Notes: generated by a model from the letters alone, not told the origin. DNA of 64,000 nucleotides from Viridibacillus sp050278625 (GCF_050278625.1 NZ_JBNNTI010000004.1:60533-124532); one strand, 5' to 3'. Shown: positions 43,276 to 52,899, numbered from the stretch's first letter. Numbers and translations are program-made.

Positions 43276-43962
43276 TTATATTTCTTTCACAGCTTTTACT
43301 GTACTAAGCGCTGCTTTTAAATCTTCATAAATAATATTGCCAATTACGACGGTATTTGCTGATTGAGCCATTTCCTTTGCCTGTTCAGCGTTAGAAATGC
43401 CTCCACCATAAAATAATCGTGTATTTCCTAAAACATCTTTAACATCTCTTACTATATTAGGATTCCCGTAAGTACCACTATATTCTAAATAAAAAATAGG
43501 TAAATTAAAAAGATTTTCAGCCATTCTAGCATAAGCAACTACGTCATCTGTATCTAACTCAGTATTTGCCTCCGTCACTTTTGCAGCCTTACAATCAGCA
43601 TTTAATATGCAATAACCTTCTGCAAAAAGTTCCTCCCACATCATAATATCCCCGTATTCTTTAATCGCTTGATGATGCAAATCTTTTACCCAAGTTGTAT
43701 TCTTGCTGTTTAACACTGTTGGTATAAAGTAATAATCGAATCCTGGTGTAACAGATTCTAAATTTGAAATTTCCAAAACAACGGGTACAGTAAAACGTCG
43801 AATCCTTACCAATAAATCTAATACATTATCGATTGTCACATCATCTGTACCACCAACTATTACTGCATCTGTGCCTGATTCACACAATTGTTCTAGTACC
43901 TCATCCGTCATTGGTTTTGCTGGATCAACTTTAAATACATGACGCCAATTTTGAAACTCCAT
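43276..43962 (-). CDS. pcrB: heptaprenylglyceryl phosphate synthase
   Basis: 228 residues, exactly the B. subtilis PcrB length. A TIM-barrel prenyltransferase that joins heptaprenyl diphosphate to sn-glycerol 1-phosphate, giving an archaeal-type ether lipid precursor. Characteristic blocks are WRHVFKVDPAKPMTDEVLE at the N-terminus, AVIVGGTDDVTIDNVL, FYLEYSGTYGNP (the substrate pocket) and FYGGGISNAEQAKEMA. GGTGGG precedes the ATG. A terminator stands upstream of it, after yerC, so pcrB may have its own promoter. Confidence 0.94.
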   Translation of the reverse strand: MEFQNWRHVFKVDPAKPMTDEVLEQLCESGTDAVIVGGTDDVTIDNVLDLLVRIRRFTVPVVLEISNLESVTPGFDYYFIPTVLNSKNTTWVKDLHHQAIKEYGDIMMWEELFAEGYCILNADCKAAKVTEANTELDTDDVVAYARMAENLFNLPIFYLEYSGTYGNPNIVRDVKDVLGNTRLFYGGGISNAEQAKEMAQSANTVVIGNIIYEDLKAALSTVKAVKEI

Positions 43963-44113
43963 TTTAACCCACCTATCTGTAATATTAATATCTATTAGAC
44001 TTAGCCAAGGAACAACACGTTTTTCTCTAATTACCAGTATACATTAGTCAAACATGCCCTCAATTGTAAATTCGGCATGGCTAGAAAGAATTAATCAAAA
44101 TTTTATTTCACAA

Positions 44114-44142
44114 GAAAAAAACTGAACAGACATCTGCTCAGT
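44114..44142 (-). terminator. terminator after yerC
   Basis: ACTGAGCAGA/TCTGTTCAGT perfect stem with a very short loop, followed by a U run on the minus strand. It separates yerABC from pcrB. Confidence 0.75.
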
Positions 44143-44169
44143 CGGTTTCTTTATTTGCTATACAGCTCC

Positions 44170-44490
44170 TCAGTCTTTAGGAGCTAGAAAAGGTTTTTCC
44201 TCTGGATAAAGGCGGCCAAGCATCTCATCATACGTATCATTTCCATAATCAAAACAACGACGTACGCGAGAAATAGTTGCTGTAGAAGCACCTGTTTCCT
44301 TTTTAATTGTTTCATACGTTTTTTTCAGGCGTAATAAATGCGCTACTTCAAAACGTTGTGCTAAAGATTGGATTTCGCTTATTGTACATAAATCATCAAA
44401 GAATTTATAGCATTCTTCTATATCATTTAACTCCAAAACAGCTTTAAACAGTTGTTCTGTTTGATGACCTCTAATTTTTTCTATTTGCAT
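44170..44490 (-). CDS. yerC: TrpR-like regulator YerC
   Basis: 106 residues of the YerC/YecD family, small all-helical DNA-binding proteins related to TrpR. The HTH is IQSLAQRFEVAHLLRLKKTY leading to TGASTATISRVRRCFDYGND, where the second helix of the motif would enter the groove. No amino-acid-binding role is proven and its targets are unknown. AAAGGGGG precedes the ATG, and the gene starts 22 nt after yerB. Confidence 0.92.
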   Translation of the reverse strand: MQIEKIRGHQTEQLFKAVLELNDIEECYKFFDDLCTISEIQSLAQRFEVAHLLRLKKTYETIKKETGASTATISRVRRCFDYGNDTYDEMLGRLYPEEKPFLAPKD

Positions 44491-44512
44491 GCTTCATTCC
44501 CCCTTTCCTTCA

Positions 44513-45550
44513 TTAAGGTTCATATGTGACCGCTTTTGCTAATCCAGGATTGGAAGGTACGAGATGAATCCACGACTTACCAGGCACTAGTTTAATAGGC
44601 TGACCATCTGCATATGGTGCCAACACACCATCTACATTTCGCCATTTAACATCTAGCTTTTGCCCAGCTTGAAAGACATAACCACTTCCACCTGAAGTCA
44701 AATCAAGCGATTGACGTCCCTTTTGATCAACAGTACTTTGATTTACTTCAAAAAATAACACATTGGCAACTTGTACAGATTTATCATTTAATAAATCCTT
44801 TGTGACAACGCCACCAGATTGACGTTCGTATAATTTACTGTCTTCATTATAAGTATAAGTGTTATGGAATTGCTCATCAATACCATAACGAATATCTATT
44901 TTAGATATAACTTTTTCTATTTTAACATCTTCAGCAGACTCATAAAAAGAGAAAGGTATTTTTTTACTCATTTTTAGTGAGGCTCCTACTTTTCCAAACC
45001 CTAACTTTACATTTTCCTCCGAAATATAGGAGTTGTGAGGTGCTACACGATCCGTTGAACGTTTAAATAAAGAACCATCATATTGCATACCATTAATATT
45101 ATCCACTACACCGCTACTCAACATATTTTTTGCCTCTGGACTATAGCCATGTGCAATATAAAATGCGTCTAAACCTTTTGCTAAATCAACAAAATAATCT
45201 CTAGCACTTCTAACAGGTCCCATATTCTCTGGTAGCTCACTTTGGAATACTGCTAGTAAACGTGTAATATTGCCTTCTGCTATCATTTCATAAACAAGGT
45301 CAGCAGAAGTTAGACCAGATTGAGGACGCGCTTGCGGCTGATTATTAATAGTCACCATTACGGGACGCATCTTTGGTTTCTGCTCTACTTCTAATCCAGT
45401 AAACGGTGTAATAAAAGTCTTTTTCTCTACTTCTGCTTGCACTGCCGTTTTTTCTGGTTCCTTGTTTTCTTCCTTCACTTCTTTCTCTTTAGAGCATCCG
45501 ACTATTAAAACCCCAAGTACTAGTAGCACTACCATCAACTTCTTTTTCAA
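44513..45550 (-). CDS. yerB: DUF3048 lipoprotein YerB
   Basis: 345 residues with a lipoprotein signal ending LIVGC (Cys19), then an acidic linker and the two DUF3048 domains (PFTGLEVEQKPKMRPVMVTI, FQSELPENMGPVRSARDYF). The start is TTG after GGAGGAAATCTT. The family is widespread in Firmicutes; its activity is not defined. It sits between yerA and yerC, with 11 nt to yerA, as in B. subtilis. Confidence 0.92.
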   Translation of the reverse strand: MKKKLMVVLLVLGVLIVGCSKEKEVKEENKEPEKTAVQAEVEKKTFITPFTGLEVEQKPKMRPVMVTINNQPQARPQSGLTSADLVYEMIAEGNITRLLAVFQSELPENMGPVRSARDYFVDLAKGLDAFYIAHGYSPEAKNMLSSGVVDNINGMQYDGSLFKRSTDRVAPHNSYISEENVKLGFGKVGASLKMSKKIPFSFYESAEDVKIEKVISKIDIRYGIDEQFHNTYTYNEDSKLYERQSGGVVTKDLLNDKSVQVANVLFFEVNQSTVDQKGRQSLDLTSGGSGYVFQAGQKLDVKWRNVDGVLAPYADGQPIKLVPGKSWIHLVPSNPGLAKAVTYEP

Positions 45551-45561
45551 AAGATTTCCTC

Positions 45562-47292
45562 CTATCTCATAACGGACGGGAATAGAACGGTTTTCTTCAT
45601 CACATCGAAAATACCGCGTTGAGTAATCCGAATATAAGGTAAATGTGTAGATTGTAAAAACAGTAAAGTATAAATAGCATCACCAAGATTGTAGCCACGC
45701 TCCCGCAAAGCATTCTTGAGTGTTAATTCTTGTTCTATTAATAGTTCAACAGGCTCGGCGGATAATCCTCCTCCAATTGAAAGTGGTAAGTTTTCTACAA
45801 CTCTTCCATCTTCAACGATTACGATACCGCCTTTCATTTTTTTCATTTCGTTGAAAGCTATTAACATATCTTTTGTATCTTTTCCTATTAAGATTATATC
45901 TCCTGTACTTGAATACGAGGATGCAAAACCTTGGAGATGTGTCGCGAATCCTTTTATCAAAGTATTCACACGCCATTTCCCATTTTTATCAACTAACATT
46001 AAGTAGCATTCATCATGGTCTGTGTGAAGTTTGCCTTCATTGGTATGAACGGATATGCTGTATGGTTTTGTTATAACATCATTTACTAATTGAATCCCAA
46101 ATGGCATCGAAAATTGGAAGTCATCATCTGATAATTCAAATTTCAAATCGAATGTATCCATTGCTGACCAATCGATTGATGGTAGGGTGAATTCCTTTTT
46201 ATTTTCTCGTTTTAACCAAACACCTTTTGATAATACACTGACAGGCACTGGATTAAATTCATTTTCTAAAAAATTTAATGTTGCATAACGTCCTGTAGCA
46301 ATAAGCCCGTGTAAATTACTCATGTCATAATAGCGTGCGACATTATAAGACGCCATTTGATAGGCATCAATTGGATCTACACCAGCATCAAGGGCAACTT
46401 GAATACATTTGTCCATCACACCATCTCTATGGAATGAAGGTGTAGCACCATCTGTTGTCATCATTAAATGATCGAAAATATTCAACTTTTTCTCAAGGAT
46501 ATCTTTCAAAAGTACAGGTAAATCTGGTCGGATGGATGAATGACGTAATGTCACTGCATATCCATGCAAAATGCGATTTTCAACTTCCTCTAAAGTCATG
46601 GATTCATGGTCCCCGTCTGCACCAAATAATTTCATACGAGTTAATGTTCCTTCAGATGCACCCGGTAAATGTGCTTCGACTTTTTTGCCATGTGCTTTTG
46701 CAAGTTTCAACCAATAAAGCATTTGGTCATCACCTGCTAGTAATCTTGGCCAGCCTGTTAACTCTCCGCCTAACATGACATCTGTTCGTTCAAGCCAATC
46801 ATTAATTGCTTTTGTAGTAAAGAGATCATGTTCATTTTCAAGCTCTGTTTGCGAATCAAATCGCGCCCACCAGTAAAATGAAAATGGAAGTTTCTTTAAT
46901 TGGTCTAAAATTGAAAACGCTTTCTTGTTTTTTATTTCTAAAAATAGCATTAAGTTATCGGATAGGAATGTCGTTGTTCCAAGTTGAGCTGCATAATCCG
47001 CAAAGGATTGGGGATTATAAAGCTGAAATGGATGAACATGTGGTTCAATGTATCCTGGAACAATTGTCTGTCCCTCAGCATCAACAATCTCAGTTGTCGC
47101 TGTATTTGTTGGCATTTTAGGCCCTGCGTATATAATACGATCTTTTTCAATCCAAATATTCCCCTGGATCCATTGTTTATATACTCCATGTAAATAACGC
47201 GCGTTTTTAATTACAATGTTAGGTGCTTCTTTACCATCAATGATGGCTATTTGTTGACGGATTTGACTAATTTTCCACAAGGGTTCTTGCAT
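45562..47292 (-). CDS. yerA: adenine deaminase-like amidohydrolase YerA
   Basis: 576 residues from the ATG at 47292, placed 9 nt after GGAG; the in-frame ATG at 47301 directly touches that site. It has an amidohydrolase barrel: PGYIEPHVHPFQLYNP (the HxH metal site), KVEAHLPGAS, the DHLMMTTDGATPS acidic metal ligand region and LSIGGGLSAEP at the C-terminal lobe. The layout is that of adenine deaminase (Ade), but YerA is a divergent member and adenine as substrate is inferred. It leads the yerABC set and is followed upstream by a divergent gene. Confidence 0.88.
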   Translation of the reverse strand: MQEPLWKISQIRQQIAIIDGKEAPNIVIKNARYLHGVYKQWIQGNIWIEKDRIIYAGPKMPTNTATTEIVDAEGQTIVPGYIEPHVHPFQLYNPQSFADYAAQLGTTTFLSDNLMLFLEIKNKKAFSILDQLKKLPFSFYWWARFDSQTELENEHDLFTTKAINDWLERTDVMLGGELTGWPRLLAGDDQMLYWLKLAKAHGKKVEAHLPGASEGTLTRMKLFGADGDHESMTLEEVENRILHGYAVTLRHSSIRPDLPVLLKDILEKKLNIFDHLMMTTDGATPSFHRDGVMDKCIQVALDAGVDPIDAYQMASYNVARYYDMSNLHGLIATGRYATLNFLENEFNPVPVSVLSKGVWLKRENKKEFTLPSIDWSAMDTFDLKFELSDDDFQFSMPFGIQLVNDVITKPYSISVHTNEGKLHTDHDECYLMLVDKNGKWRVNTLIKGFATHLQGFASSYSSTGDIILIGKDTKDMLIAFNEMKKMKGGIVIVEDGRVVENLPLSIGGGLSAEPVELLIEQELTLKNALRERGYNLGDAIYTLLFLQSTHLPYIRITQRGIFDVMKKTVLFPSVMR

Positions 47293-47476
47293 TACATCCA
47301 TCTCCTTTCTCTTTTCTTTATTATTTTTATGCTCGTTAAAGCGATTATTTAATTTATGTCAAAAATAGGATTTAATACTGTTTTGCCATTATTGAATTAT
47401 CGTATCACAGCACTTTAGGAAAACAAAGTTTTTAGTAACACTTTTGTGGGAAAATTTGTATAGGAGGGTGAATTAA

Positions 47477-47947
47477 TTGACACAATCAGAAAACTTAAGT
47501 ACGAAAAATGCTTTTATGCGGTTAACTTGTGGTATAACTATGACTGCATTTGGTATCGGTAAAATTTCGCGCGATTCTAATTGTACTGGTGGTCGATTGA
47601 TGATTATTTTCGGTGCTATGAAAACAGCGGAAGGTATCTTAAAGTATTGTCCAACTAAAGCTATGATGAGTTCCACTATGAAATCCGTTGTGGATAGCTC
47701 TATGACGAGTGCTTTTGGTGGTCAAGCTGGAAGTATCATTCCGAATATTGATCAATTGATGAAGGAATTTGCTGGTGGAAATTCGAATACTAATACAAAT
47801 AGTAGTTCCAATAGTAATTCGAATACTAGCTCCAATTCGAATACTAATGGTGAAAAGAATAACGCCCAAAACAGCAATTCTAAAAACCAGTCTAATGATC
47901 AAAAAACGAACAATAACAACAGTCAATCTAACTCAACTACTTCATAA
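47477..47947 (+). CDS. DUF2892 (YgaP-TM-like) membrane protein with Asn/Ser-rich tail
   Basis: 156 residues, TTG start after AGGAGGGTG. Residues about 10-100 resemble the DUF2892 inner-membrane module: MRLTCGITMTAFGIGKISRD, then LMIIFGAMKTAEGILKYCPT, giving two short helices around a Gly/Cys-rich turn. From about residue 102 to the end the protein is almost only Asn, Ser, Thr, Lys and Gln, with SNSNTN-type repeats, so the tail is disordered. It is divergent to yerA and convergent with purD; its job is unknown. Confidence 0.8.
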   Translation: MTQSENLSTKNAFMRLTCGITMTAFGIGKISRDSNCTGGRLMIIFGAMKTAEGILKYCPTKAMMSSTMKSVVDSSMTSAFGGQAGSIIPNIDQLMKEFAGGNSNTNTNSSSNSNSNTSSNSNTNGEKNNAQNSNSKNQSNDQKTNNNNSQSNSTTS

Positions 47948-47962
47948 CCCCCATACTATACA

Positions 47963-47996
47963 AAAAGCTGTCCGACCTTTTAATCGGACAGCTTTT
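47963..47996. terminator. bidirectional terminator between the DUF2892 gene and purD
   Basis: AAAAGCTGTCCGA/TCGGACAGCTTTT with an 8-nt loop; symmetrical with U tails on both strands. Confidence 0.85.
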
Positions 47997-48000
47997 CGTA

Positions 48001-49257
48001 TTACTTCATTGTACGCCAACCAATATCTGAACGGTGGAAAAAGCCTTCCCACGTTTCTTTAGATAAACCTTCATATACTTTTTGTTGTGCTTCTTTCAAT
48101 GATACTGCCTTTGTAGTAACTAGTAGTACACGACCACCGTTCCCAACAAAGCTGTCTCCTTCTTGCTTCGTACCTGCATGGAATACATCGAAATTGGCTG
48201 ATAATTTTTCAAGTGGAGGTAACTTAGCACCTTTTTTTATATCGCCAGGATATCCTTCAGATGCAATTACTACACCTAGCATTGCATCGTCTGACCATTC
48301 CAATGTGTAAGGTTCTTCATTCATTAACGCCATTATAAATTCACCAAAGTCAGAAGCCATACGTGGTAATACAACTTGTGTCTCAGGATCACCGAAACGT
48401 GCATTAAATTCAATTACTTTTGGACCTTCGGCAGTTAAAATAAGCCCTGCATATAAGATCCCTGTGAATGTTGCACCCTCATTTGACATTGCTTGAACAG
48501 TCGGTACCACTACTTCTTCATATGCACGTTTAACAACCGCATCAGAAATTTGTGGTACTGGAGAGTAGGCACCCATTCCACCTGTATTTGGACCTTTATC
48601 ACCGTCATAAGCACGTTTATGGTCTTGTGCGATAACCATCGGATAAATTTGACCATTATGTACAAATGACATGTAAGAAAACTCTTCTCCATCGAGGAAT
48701 TCTTCTATTACAACGCGAGAAGAAGAATCGCCAAAGCGTTGATTACCAATCATGTCTTTGATGCCTTCAATCGCTTCCTCCTCAGTTAAAGCAACGATTA
48801 CACCTTTTCCAGCAGCTAGACCATCCGCTTTTACAACAATTGGGGCACCCATTTTTTGCACGTGTGCAATTGCAGCTTCTGCTTCAGTAAAAGTTGCTGA
48901 AGCGGCTGTTGGGATATTGTATTTTTGCATTAGTTCTTTGGCAAAGGATTTACTTCCTTCGATTTTAGCTGCTGCTTTAGTTGGACCAAAAATGAGTAAA
49001 CCCTCTTTTTGGAACGCATCTACGATACCGGCTACTAAAGGTTGTTCTGGTCCAACAAATGTTACGTCAATTGACTGCTCTTTAGCAAAAGCTATAAGCT
49101 CCGCAAAGTTAAAAACGTCGATTGCAACACACTCTGCATCATTTTTCATACCATCATTACCTGGAGCTACAAATACTTTCTCAACAGATGCTGCATTTGC
49201 AAATTGTTTGGCAATTGCATGTTCGCGACCGCCACTACCAATGACTAATACTTTCAT
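48001..49257 (-). CDS. purD: phosphoribosylamine-glycine ligase
   Basis: ATP-grasp enzyme of 418 residues joining glycine to 5-phosphoribosylamine to give GAR, step 2 of the pathway. MKVLVIGSGGREHAIAKQF is the N-terminal loop, KADGLAAGKGVIVA is the ATP clamp, and FNARFGDPETQV holds the metal ligands. AGGAGG precedes the ATG. It is the last gene of the pur operon and is separated from purH by 376 bp that contain a hairpin and a duplicated repeat, unlike the tight spacing elsewhere in the operon. Confidence 0.96.
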   Translation of the reverse strand: MKVLVIGSGGREHAIAKQFANAASVEKVFVAPGNDGMKNDAECVAIDVFNFAELIAFAKEQSIDVTFVGPEQPLVAGIVDAFQKEGLLIFGPTKAAAKIEGSKSFAKELMQKYNIPTAASATFTEAEAAIAHVQKMGAPIVVKADGLAAGKGVIVALTEEEAIEGIKDMIGNQRFGDSSSRVVIEEFLDGEEFSYMSFVHNGQIYPMVIAQDHKRAYDGDKGPNTGGMGAYSPVPQISDAVVKRAYEEVVVPTVQAMSNEGATFTGILYAGLILTAEGPKVIEFNARFGDPETQVVLPRMASDFGEFIMALMNEEPYTLEWSDDAMLGVVIASEGYPGDIKKGAKLPPLEKLSANFDVFHAGTKQEGDSFVGNGGRVLLVTTKAVSLKEAQQKVYEGLSKETWEGFFHRSDIGWRTMK

Positions 49258-49281
49258 TGAATTTTCCTCCTATAAATTAAT

Positions 49282-49312
49282 GGAACACGCCGATGTTTAA
49301 TCGGTGTGTTCC
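49282..49312. repeat. strong hairpin between purH and purD
   Basis: GGAACACGCCGAT pairs along 13 bp with ATCGGTGTGTTCC (one G-U) around GTTTA. On the plus strand TTTATT follows; on the minus strand ATTAATTTATAGG follows. It lies just before the purD ribosome binding site and could weaken or stop transcription into purD. Confidence 0.65.
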
Positions 49313-49389
49313 TTTATTAGGTCAACAGGATGTTGGCCATGCAACCGTTGCGACACGATGTCGCGAACTTAGGTTATCTACCTAAAGAA

Positions 49390-49636
49390 AGATATCCAGC
49401 TTCACACACCAGCTGCTCTGGTCACTTCGGCCTCTCGGACAAAAGCTGGAGTGATGCTTTTGATTCGAGCCCTCCAGTGGCAGTCGCAGTTATACGGGCG
49501 TTTCAGCATTAAGAGAGATATCCAGCTTCAGACGCTAGCTACTCGGGTCGTTTCAGTCGGGCGCTCAAAGTCTAAGAGCGACTTTGGCTTCCGCCTTCCA
49601 ACGACCTCGCAACTGGGCGAGCGCCTTCAGCATTTA
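49390..49636. repeat. two tandem diverged copies of a ~125-bp repeat in the purH-purD gap
   Basis: Each copy opens AGATATCCAGCTTCA (49390 and 49516) and closes near TCAGCATT. The second contains CTCGGGTCGTTTCAGT and an inner palindrome GTCTAAGAGCGAC. The second copy runs right up to the purH stop codon at 49634. Sequences of this type (CCAGCTTC...TACTCGGGTCGTTTCAGT) recall interspersed repeats of Lysinibacillus and relatives. There is no reading frame. Confidence 0.6.
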
Positions 49637-51169
49637 GTGTTTAAAGTGTCTTACGCCGGTAAATACCATTGTGATGCCGTATTCGTTTGCTTTGTCGATT
49701 GAGTCTTGGTCTTTGATTGAGCCGCCTGTTTGGATGATTGCTGTAATGCCCGCTTTTGCAGCAGTTTCTACAGTGTCATTCATTGGGAAGAATGCATCTG
49801 ATGCAATTGCTGCACCTTTTGCTTTTTCACCAGCTTGCTCTAATGCGATTTTCGCTGAGCCTACACGATTCATTTGACCGGCACCAACGCCTAATGTCAT
49901 TTTGTCATCTGTTACAACGATTGCATTTGATTTAACATGTTTTACAACTGACCAGCCAAGTTTCATTGCTGCCCATTCTGCTTCAGTTGGTTCGCGATCT
50001 GTTACCACTTTTACTTCTCCATCTTTTAAGCCAAAACGATCTGGTTCTTGAACAAGTAAACCACCTTCAACAGAAACTGTGTTGAATGCATCGCGTTTTT
50101 CTTGTGCGAATGAGATTGTTAGTAAGCGAATATTTTTTTTCGCTGATAACTTTTCAAGTGCTTCAGCAGTGAATGCAGGCGCAATGATAATTTCTAAGAA
50201 GATTCCAGCTAGTTGTTCTGCTGTTGCTAAATCTACTTCACGATTCAACGCAATGATACCACCGAAGATAGAAGTTGAATCTGCTTCATATGCTTTCGCA
50301 AATGCTCCAGATATTGTTTCAGCTGTACCAACACCACATGGATTCATATGTTTTACTGCTACTGCAGCTGGTGCGTCAAATTCTTTGATAATTTGAAGTG
50401 CGGCATTTGCATCTTGAATATTATTATAAGAAAGTTCTTTACCATGTAATTGCTCCGCTGATGCGATTGAGAAATCTGAGCCTAAATGCTTCTGGTAAAA
50501 AGCTGCTTTTTGGTGTGGATTTTCACCGTAACGAAGTGGTTGTTTTAATTCGTACGTTAAAGTCATTTGCTCTGGGAATTCTTCTCCAGTGTATTCTGTT
50601 AAGTAGTTAGAAATATACGAGTCGTATGCAGCTGTATGACGGAATACTTTTGCACCTAGACGACGACGTGTTTCAAGTGTTGTTTGACCATCTGCTTTTA
50701 GCTCTGCTAGCACGGTTGCGTAATCATTAGAATCGACGATGACAGTTACATATTTTTGGTTTTTAGCAGCTGAACGAAGCATTGTTGGACCACCAATATC
50801 AATGTTTTCAATAGCATCAACGATTGTTACATCAGGCCTTGAAATTGTTTCAACGAATGGGTATAGATTGACACAAACGATTTCGATTGGTTGAATACCA
50901 TGCTCTTCCATTTGAGCTTGGTGTTCTGGATCGTCATGTTTTGCAAGTAATCCACCATGAATAAGCGGGTTCAATGTTTTAACACGTCCACCTAAAATTT
51001 CTGGGAAGTTTGTTACTTGGTCAACAGCAGTTACTGCTACACCATTTCCTTGTAAATGTTTTTTAGTACCGCCAGTTGATAAAATTTCATAGCCTAATGC
51101 CTCTAATTCTTTAGCAAACTCTAAAACACCTGATTTATCAGAGACACTAATTAACGCACGTTTCGTCAC
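49634..51169 (-). CDS. purH: bifunctional AICAR transformylase/IMP cyclohydrolase
   Basis: 511 residues. The N-terminal MGS-like cyclohydrolase domain (ALISVSDKSGVLEFAKELE, about 1-150) closes the ring of FAICAR; the C-terminal domain formylates AICAR with 10-formyl-THF (AVKHMNPCGVG, with the KH catalytic pair). It catalyses the last two steps to IMP. The start is GTG after AAGGAGG. It is 93 nt after purN, with a 12-bp hairpin GAACCAAAGCTT/AGCTCTGGTTC at 51227-51251 in the gap. Confidence 0.96.
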   Translation of the reverse strand: MTKRALISVSDKSGVLEFAKELEALGYEILSTGGTKKHLQGNGVAVTAVDQVTNFPEILGGRVKTLNPLIHGGLLAKHDDPEHQAQMEEHGIQPIEIVCVNLYPFVETISRPDVTIVDAIENIDIGGPTMLRSAAKNQKYVTVIVDSNDYATVLAELKADGQTTLETRRRLGAKVFRHTAAYDSYISNYLTEYTGEEFPEQMTLTYELKQPLRYGENPHQKAAFYQKHLGSDFSIASAEQLHGKELSYNNIQDANAALQIIKEFDAPAAVAVKHMNPCGVGTAETISGAFAKAYEADSTSIFGGIIALNREVDLATAEQLAGIFLEIIIAPAFTAEALEKLSAKKNIRLLTISFAQEKRDAFNTVSVEGGLLVQEPDRFGLKDGEVKVVTDREPTEAEWAAMKLGWSVVKHVKSNAIVVTDDKMTLGVGAGQMNRVGSAKIALEQAGEKAKGAAIASDAFFPMNDTVETAAKAGITAIIQTGGSIKDQDSIDKANEYGITMVFTGVRHFKH

Positions 51170-51262
51170 AATTATTTCCTCCTTAAATTTGAAAGCAAAT
51201 TGTAATTCTTATGTAGTACATGATTAGAACCAAAGCTTAAAGCTCTGGTTCCAATTATTTAA

Positions 51263-51832
51263 TTATTTTAAGGTTTTCTTTAATGCTTCTGTATAAAGAT
51301 CATGTTCAATAGCATGAATTGCTTGCTCAGTTGCTTCACGATTACCATCAGTAACTGTTACAGCACGCTGCGCAATAATAGGACCTGTATCCATTCCAGC
51401 ATCTACAAAGTGAACAGTAACACCCGTTACTTTCACCCGATGTGCCATTGCTTGTCCAATAGCATCTTTACCAGGAAATGAAGGTAACAGAGAAGGGTGA
51501 ATATTAACAATTTTCGAAGTATAAGAATCTAATAATGTTTCACCGATTAAACGCATATATCCCGCAAGAACTATCCATTTCACTTCATATTCATAAAGCT
51601 TAGCTAAAATGGCTTGTTCATAAGCTACCTTAGAATCAAAATCCTTCGGGCTTAGTGCTAATACAGGGATATTTTTTTCTTTAGCACGTTCAACGACATA
51701 AGCACCTGGCTTATCCGTCACAACAAGCTCAATTTTCGCATTCAATTCATCGCGTTCAATAGCCTCTTGAATAGCTTGAAAATTAGAACCGCTGCCTGAT
51801 GCGAATACTGCAATGGAAACGACATTACTCAT
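51263..51832 (-). CDS. purN: phosphoribosylglycinamide formyltransferase
   Basis: 189 residues, formyl-THF-dependent GAR transformylase (step 3). VFASGSGSNFQAIQEA is the phosphate-binding P-loop and VLAGYMRLIG, NIHPSLLPSFPG and GVTVHFVDAGMDTGPI carry the Asn, His and Asp of the active site. It overlaps purM by 8 nt, so the two are translationally coupled. Confidence 0.96.
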   Translation of the reverse strand: MSNVVSIAVFASGSGSNFQAIQEAIERDELNAKIELVVTDKPGAYVVERAKEKNIPVLALSPKDFDSKVAYEQAILAKLYEYEVKWIVLAGYMRLIGETLLDSYTSKIVNIHPSLLPSFPGKDAIGQAMAHRVKVTGVTVHFVDAGMDTGPIIAQRAVTVTDGNREATEQAIHAIEHDLYTEALKKTLK

Positions 51833-52886
51833 TAGTTAGGCTCCCATCATGATTACCATTGAAAAGAACACCTTTACCTTTCACAACACGGCCAATCTCG
51901 TACGCTTTTTCACCATGCTGTTTCGCAATCTCAATAATACGAGCTGCTTCAGAAGCTGGTACTGAAAGCACGTAACCAATTCCCATATTGAAGACATTAT
52001 ATAAGTCACGCTCTTGTAGATTACCTTTCTCTTTTAAGAATTCAAAGACAGGTAATATAGGCCAAGTGCCTAAATCAATCTCAGTTGCTAGTCCTTCAGG
52101 CATCATACGTGGTAGGTTTTCGTAGAAACCACCACCTGTAACATGTGCCATACCATGAACTTCACACTCTTTTAGCATTGCTAAAACAGGTTTAGCATAA
52201 ATTTTCGTTGGTACTAATAAAGCTTCACCAATTGGACCTAAGTTTTCATAGCCTTCAACAATTGTTTCGGGTGTAAAGTCATTATCAGCAAAAACGACTT
52301 TTCGAACAAGAGAATAACCATTTGAGTGAATACCGCTTGAAGCTAGTCCTACAAGAACATCACCTTCTGAAATTTTCTCGCCAGTTACGATGTTCGCTTT
52401 TTCAGTAGCACCTACTGCAAAGCCCGCTAAATCATATTCGTCTTCTTCATAAAGACCAGGCATTTCAGCTGTTTCCCCGCCGATTAATGCAGCGCCTGCT
52501 TGAACACAACCATCAGCAACACCTTTAACAATTTGCTCGATTTTAGCAGGGTCAGCTTTACCAACTGCTACGTAATCTAAAAAGTATAATGGTTCTGCGC
52601 CTTGTGCAACGATATCGTTGACACACATTGCTACACAGTCTACGCCGATCGTATCGTGTTTACCTGTCATAAATGCTAGTTTTAATTTTGTCCCAACACC
52701 ATCTGTTCCAGAAATAAGAACTGGTTCCTTCAAATTTAATACGGACAAATCGAACATGCCACCAAAGCCACCAAACGAACCCATGATGCCTTTTCTAGCT
52801 GTACGTTCAACATGTGATTTCATTCTTTGGACTGCTTCATAGCCTGCTTCTATATTAACGCCTGCTTGTTCATATGCTTTTGACAT
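51825..52886 (-). CDS. purM: phosphoribosylformylglycinamidine cyclo-ligase
   Basis: 353 residues; AIR synthetase (step 5), which closes the imidazole ring with ATP. Related in fold to PurL. GTDGVGTKLKLAFMTGKHDT is the ATP-binding strand, CVNDIVAQGAEPLYFLDYVA and GGETAEMPGLYEEDEYDLAG are the signature blocks. TAAGGAG precedes the ATG. It follows purF by 13 nt. Confidence 0.96.
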   Translation of the reverse strand: MSKAYEQAGVNIEAGYEAVQRMKSHVERTARKGIMGSFGGFGGMFDLSVLNLKEPVLISGTDGVGTKLKLAFMTGKHDTIGVDCVAMCVNDIVAQGAEPLYFLDYVAVGKADPAKIEQIVKGVADGCVQAGAALIGGETAEMPGLYEEDEYDLAGFAVGATEKANIVTGEKISEGDVLVGLASSGIHSNGYSLVRKVVFADNDFTPETIVEGYENLGPIGEALLVPTKIYAKPVLAMLKECEVHGMAHVTGGGFYENLPRMMPEGLATEIDLGTWPILPVFEFLKEKGNLQERDLYNVFNMGIGYVLSVPASEAARIIEIAKQHGEKAYEIGRVVKGKGVLFNGNHDGSLTNE

Positions 52887-52899
52887 GTAGATCGTCTCC

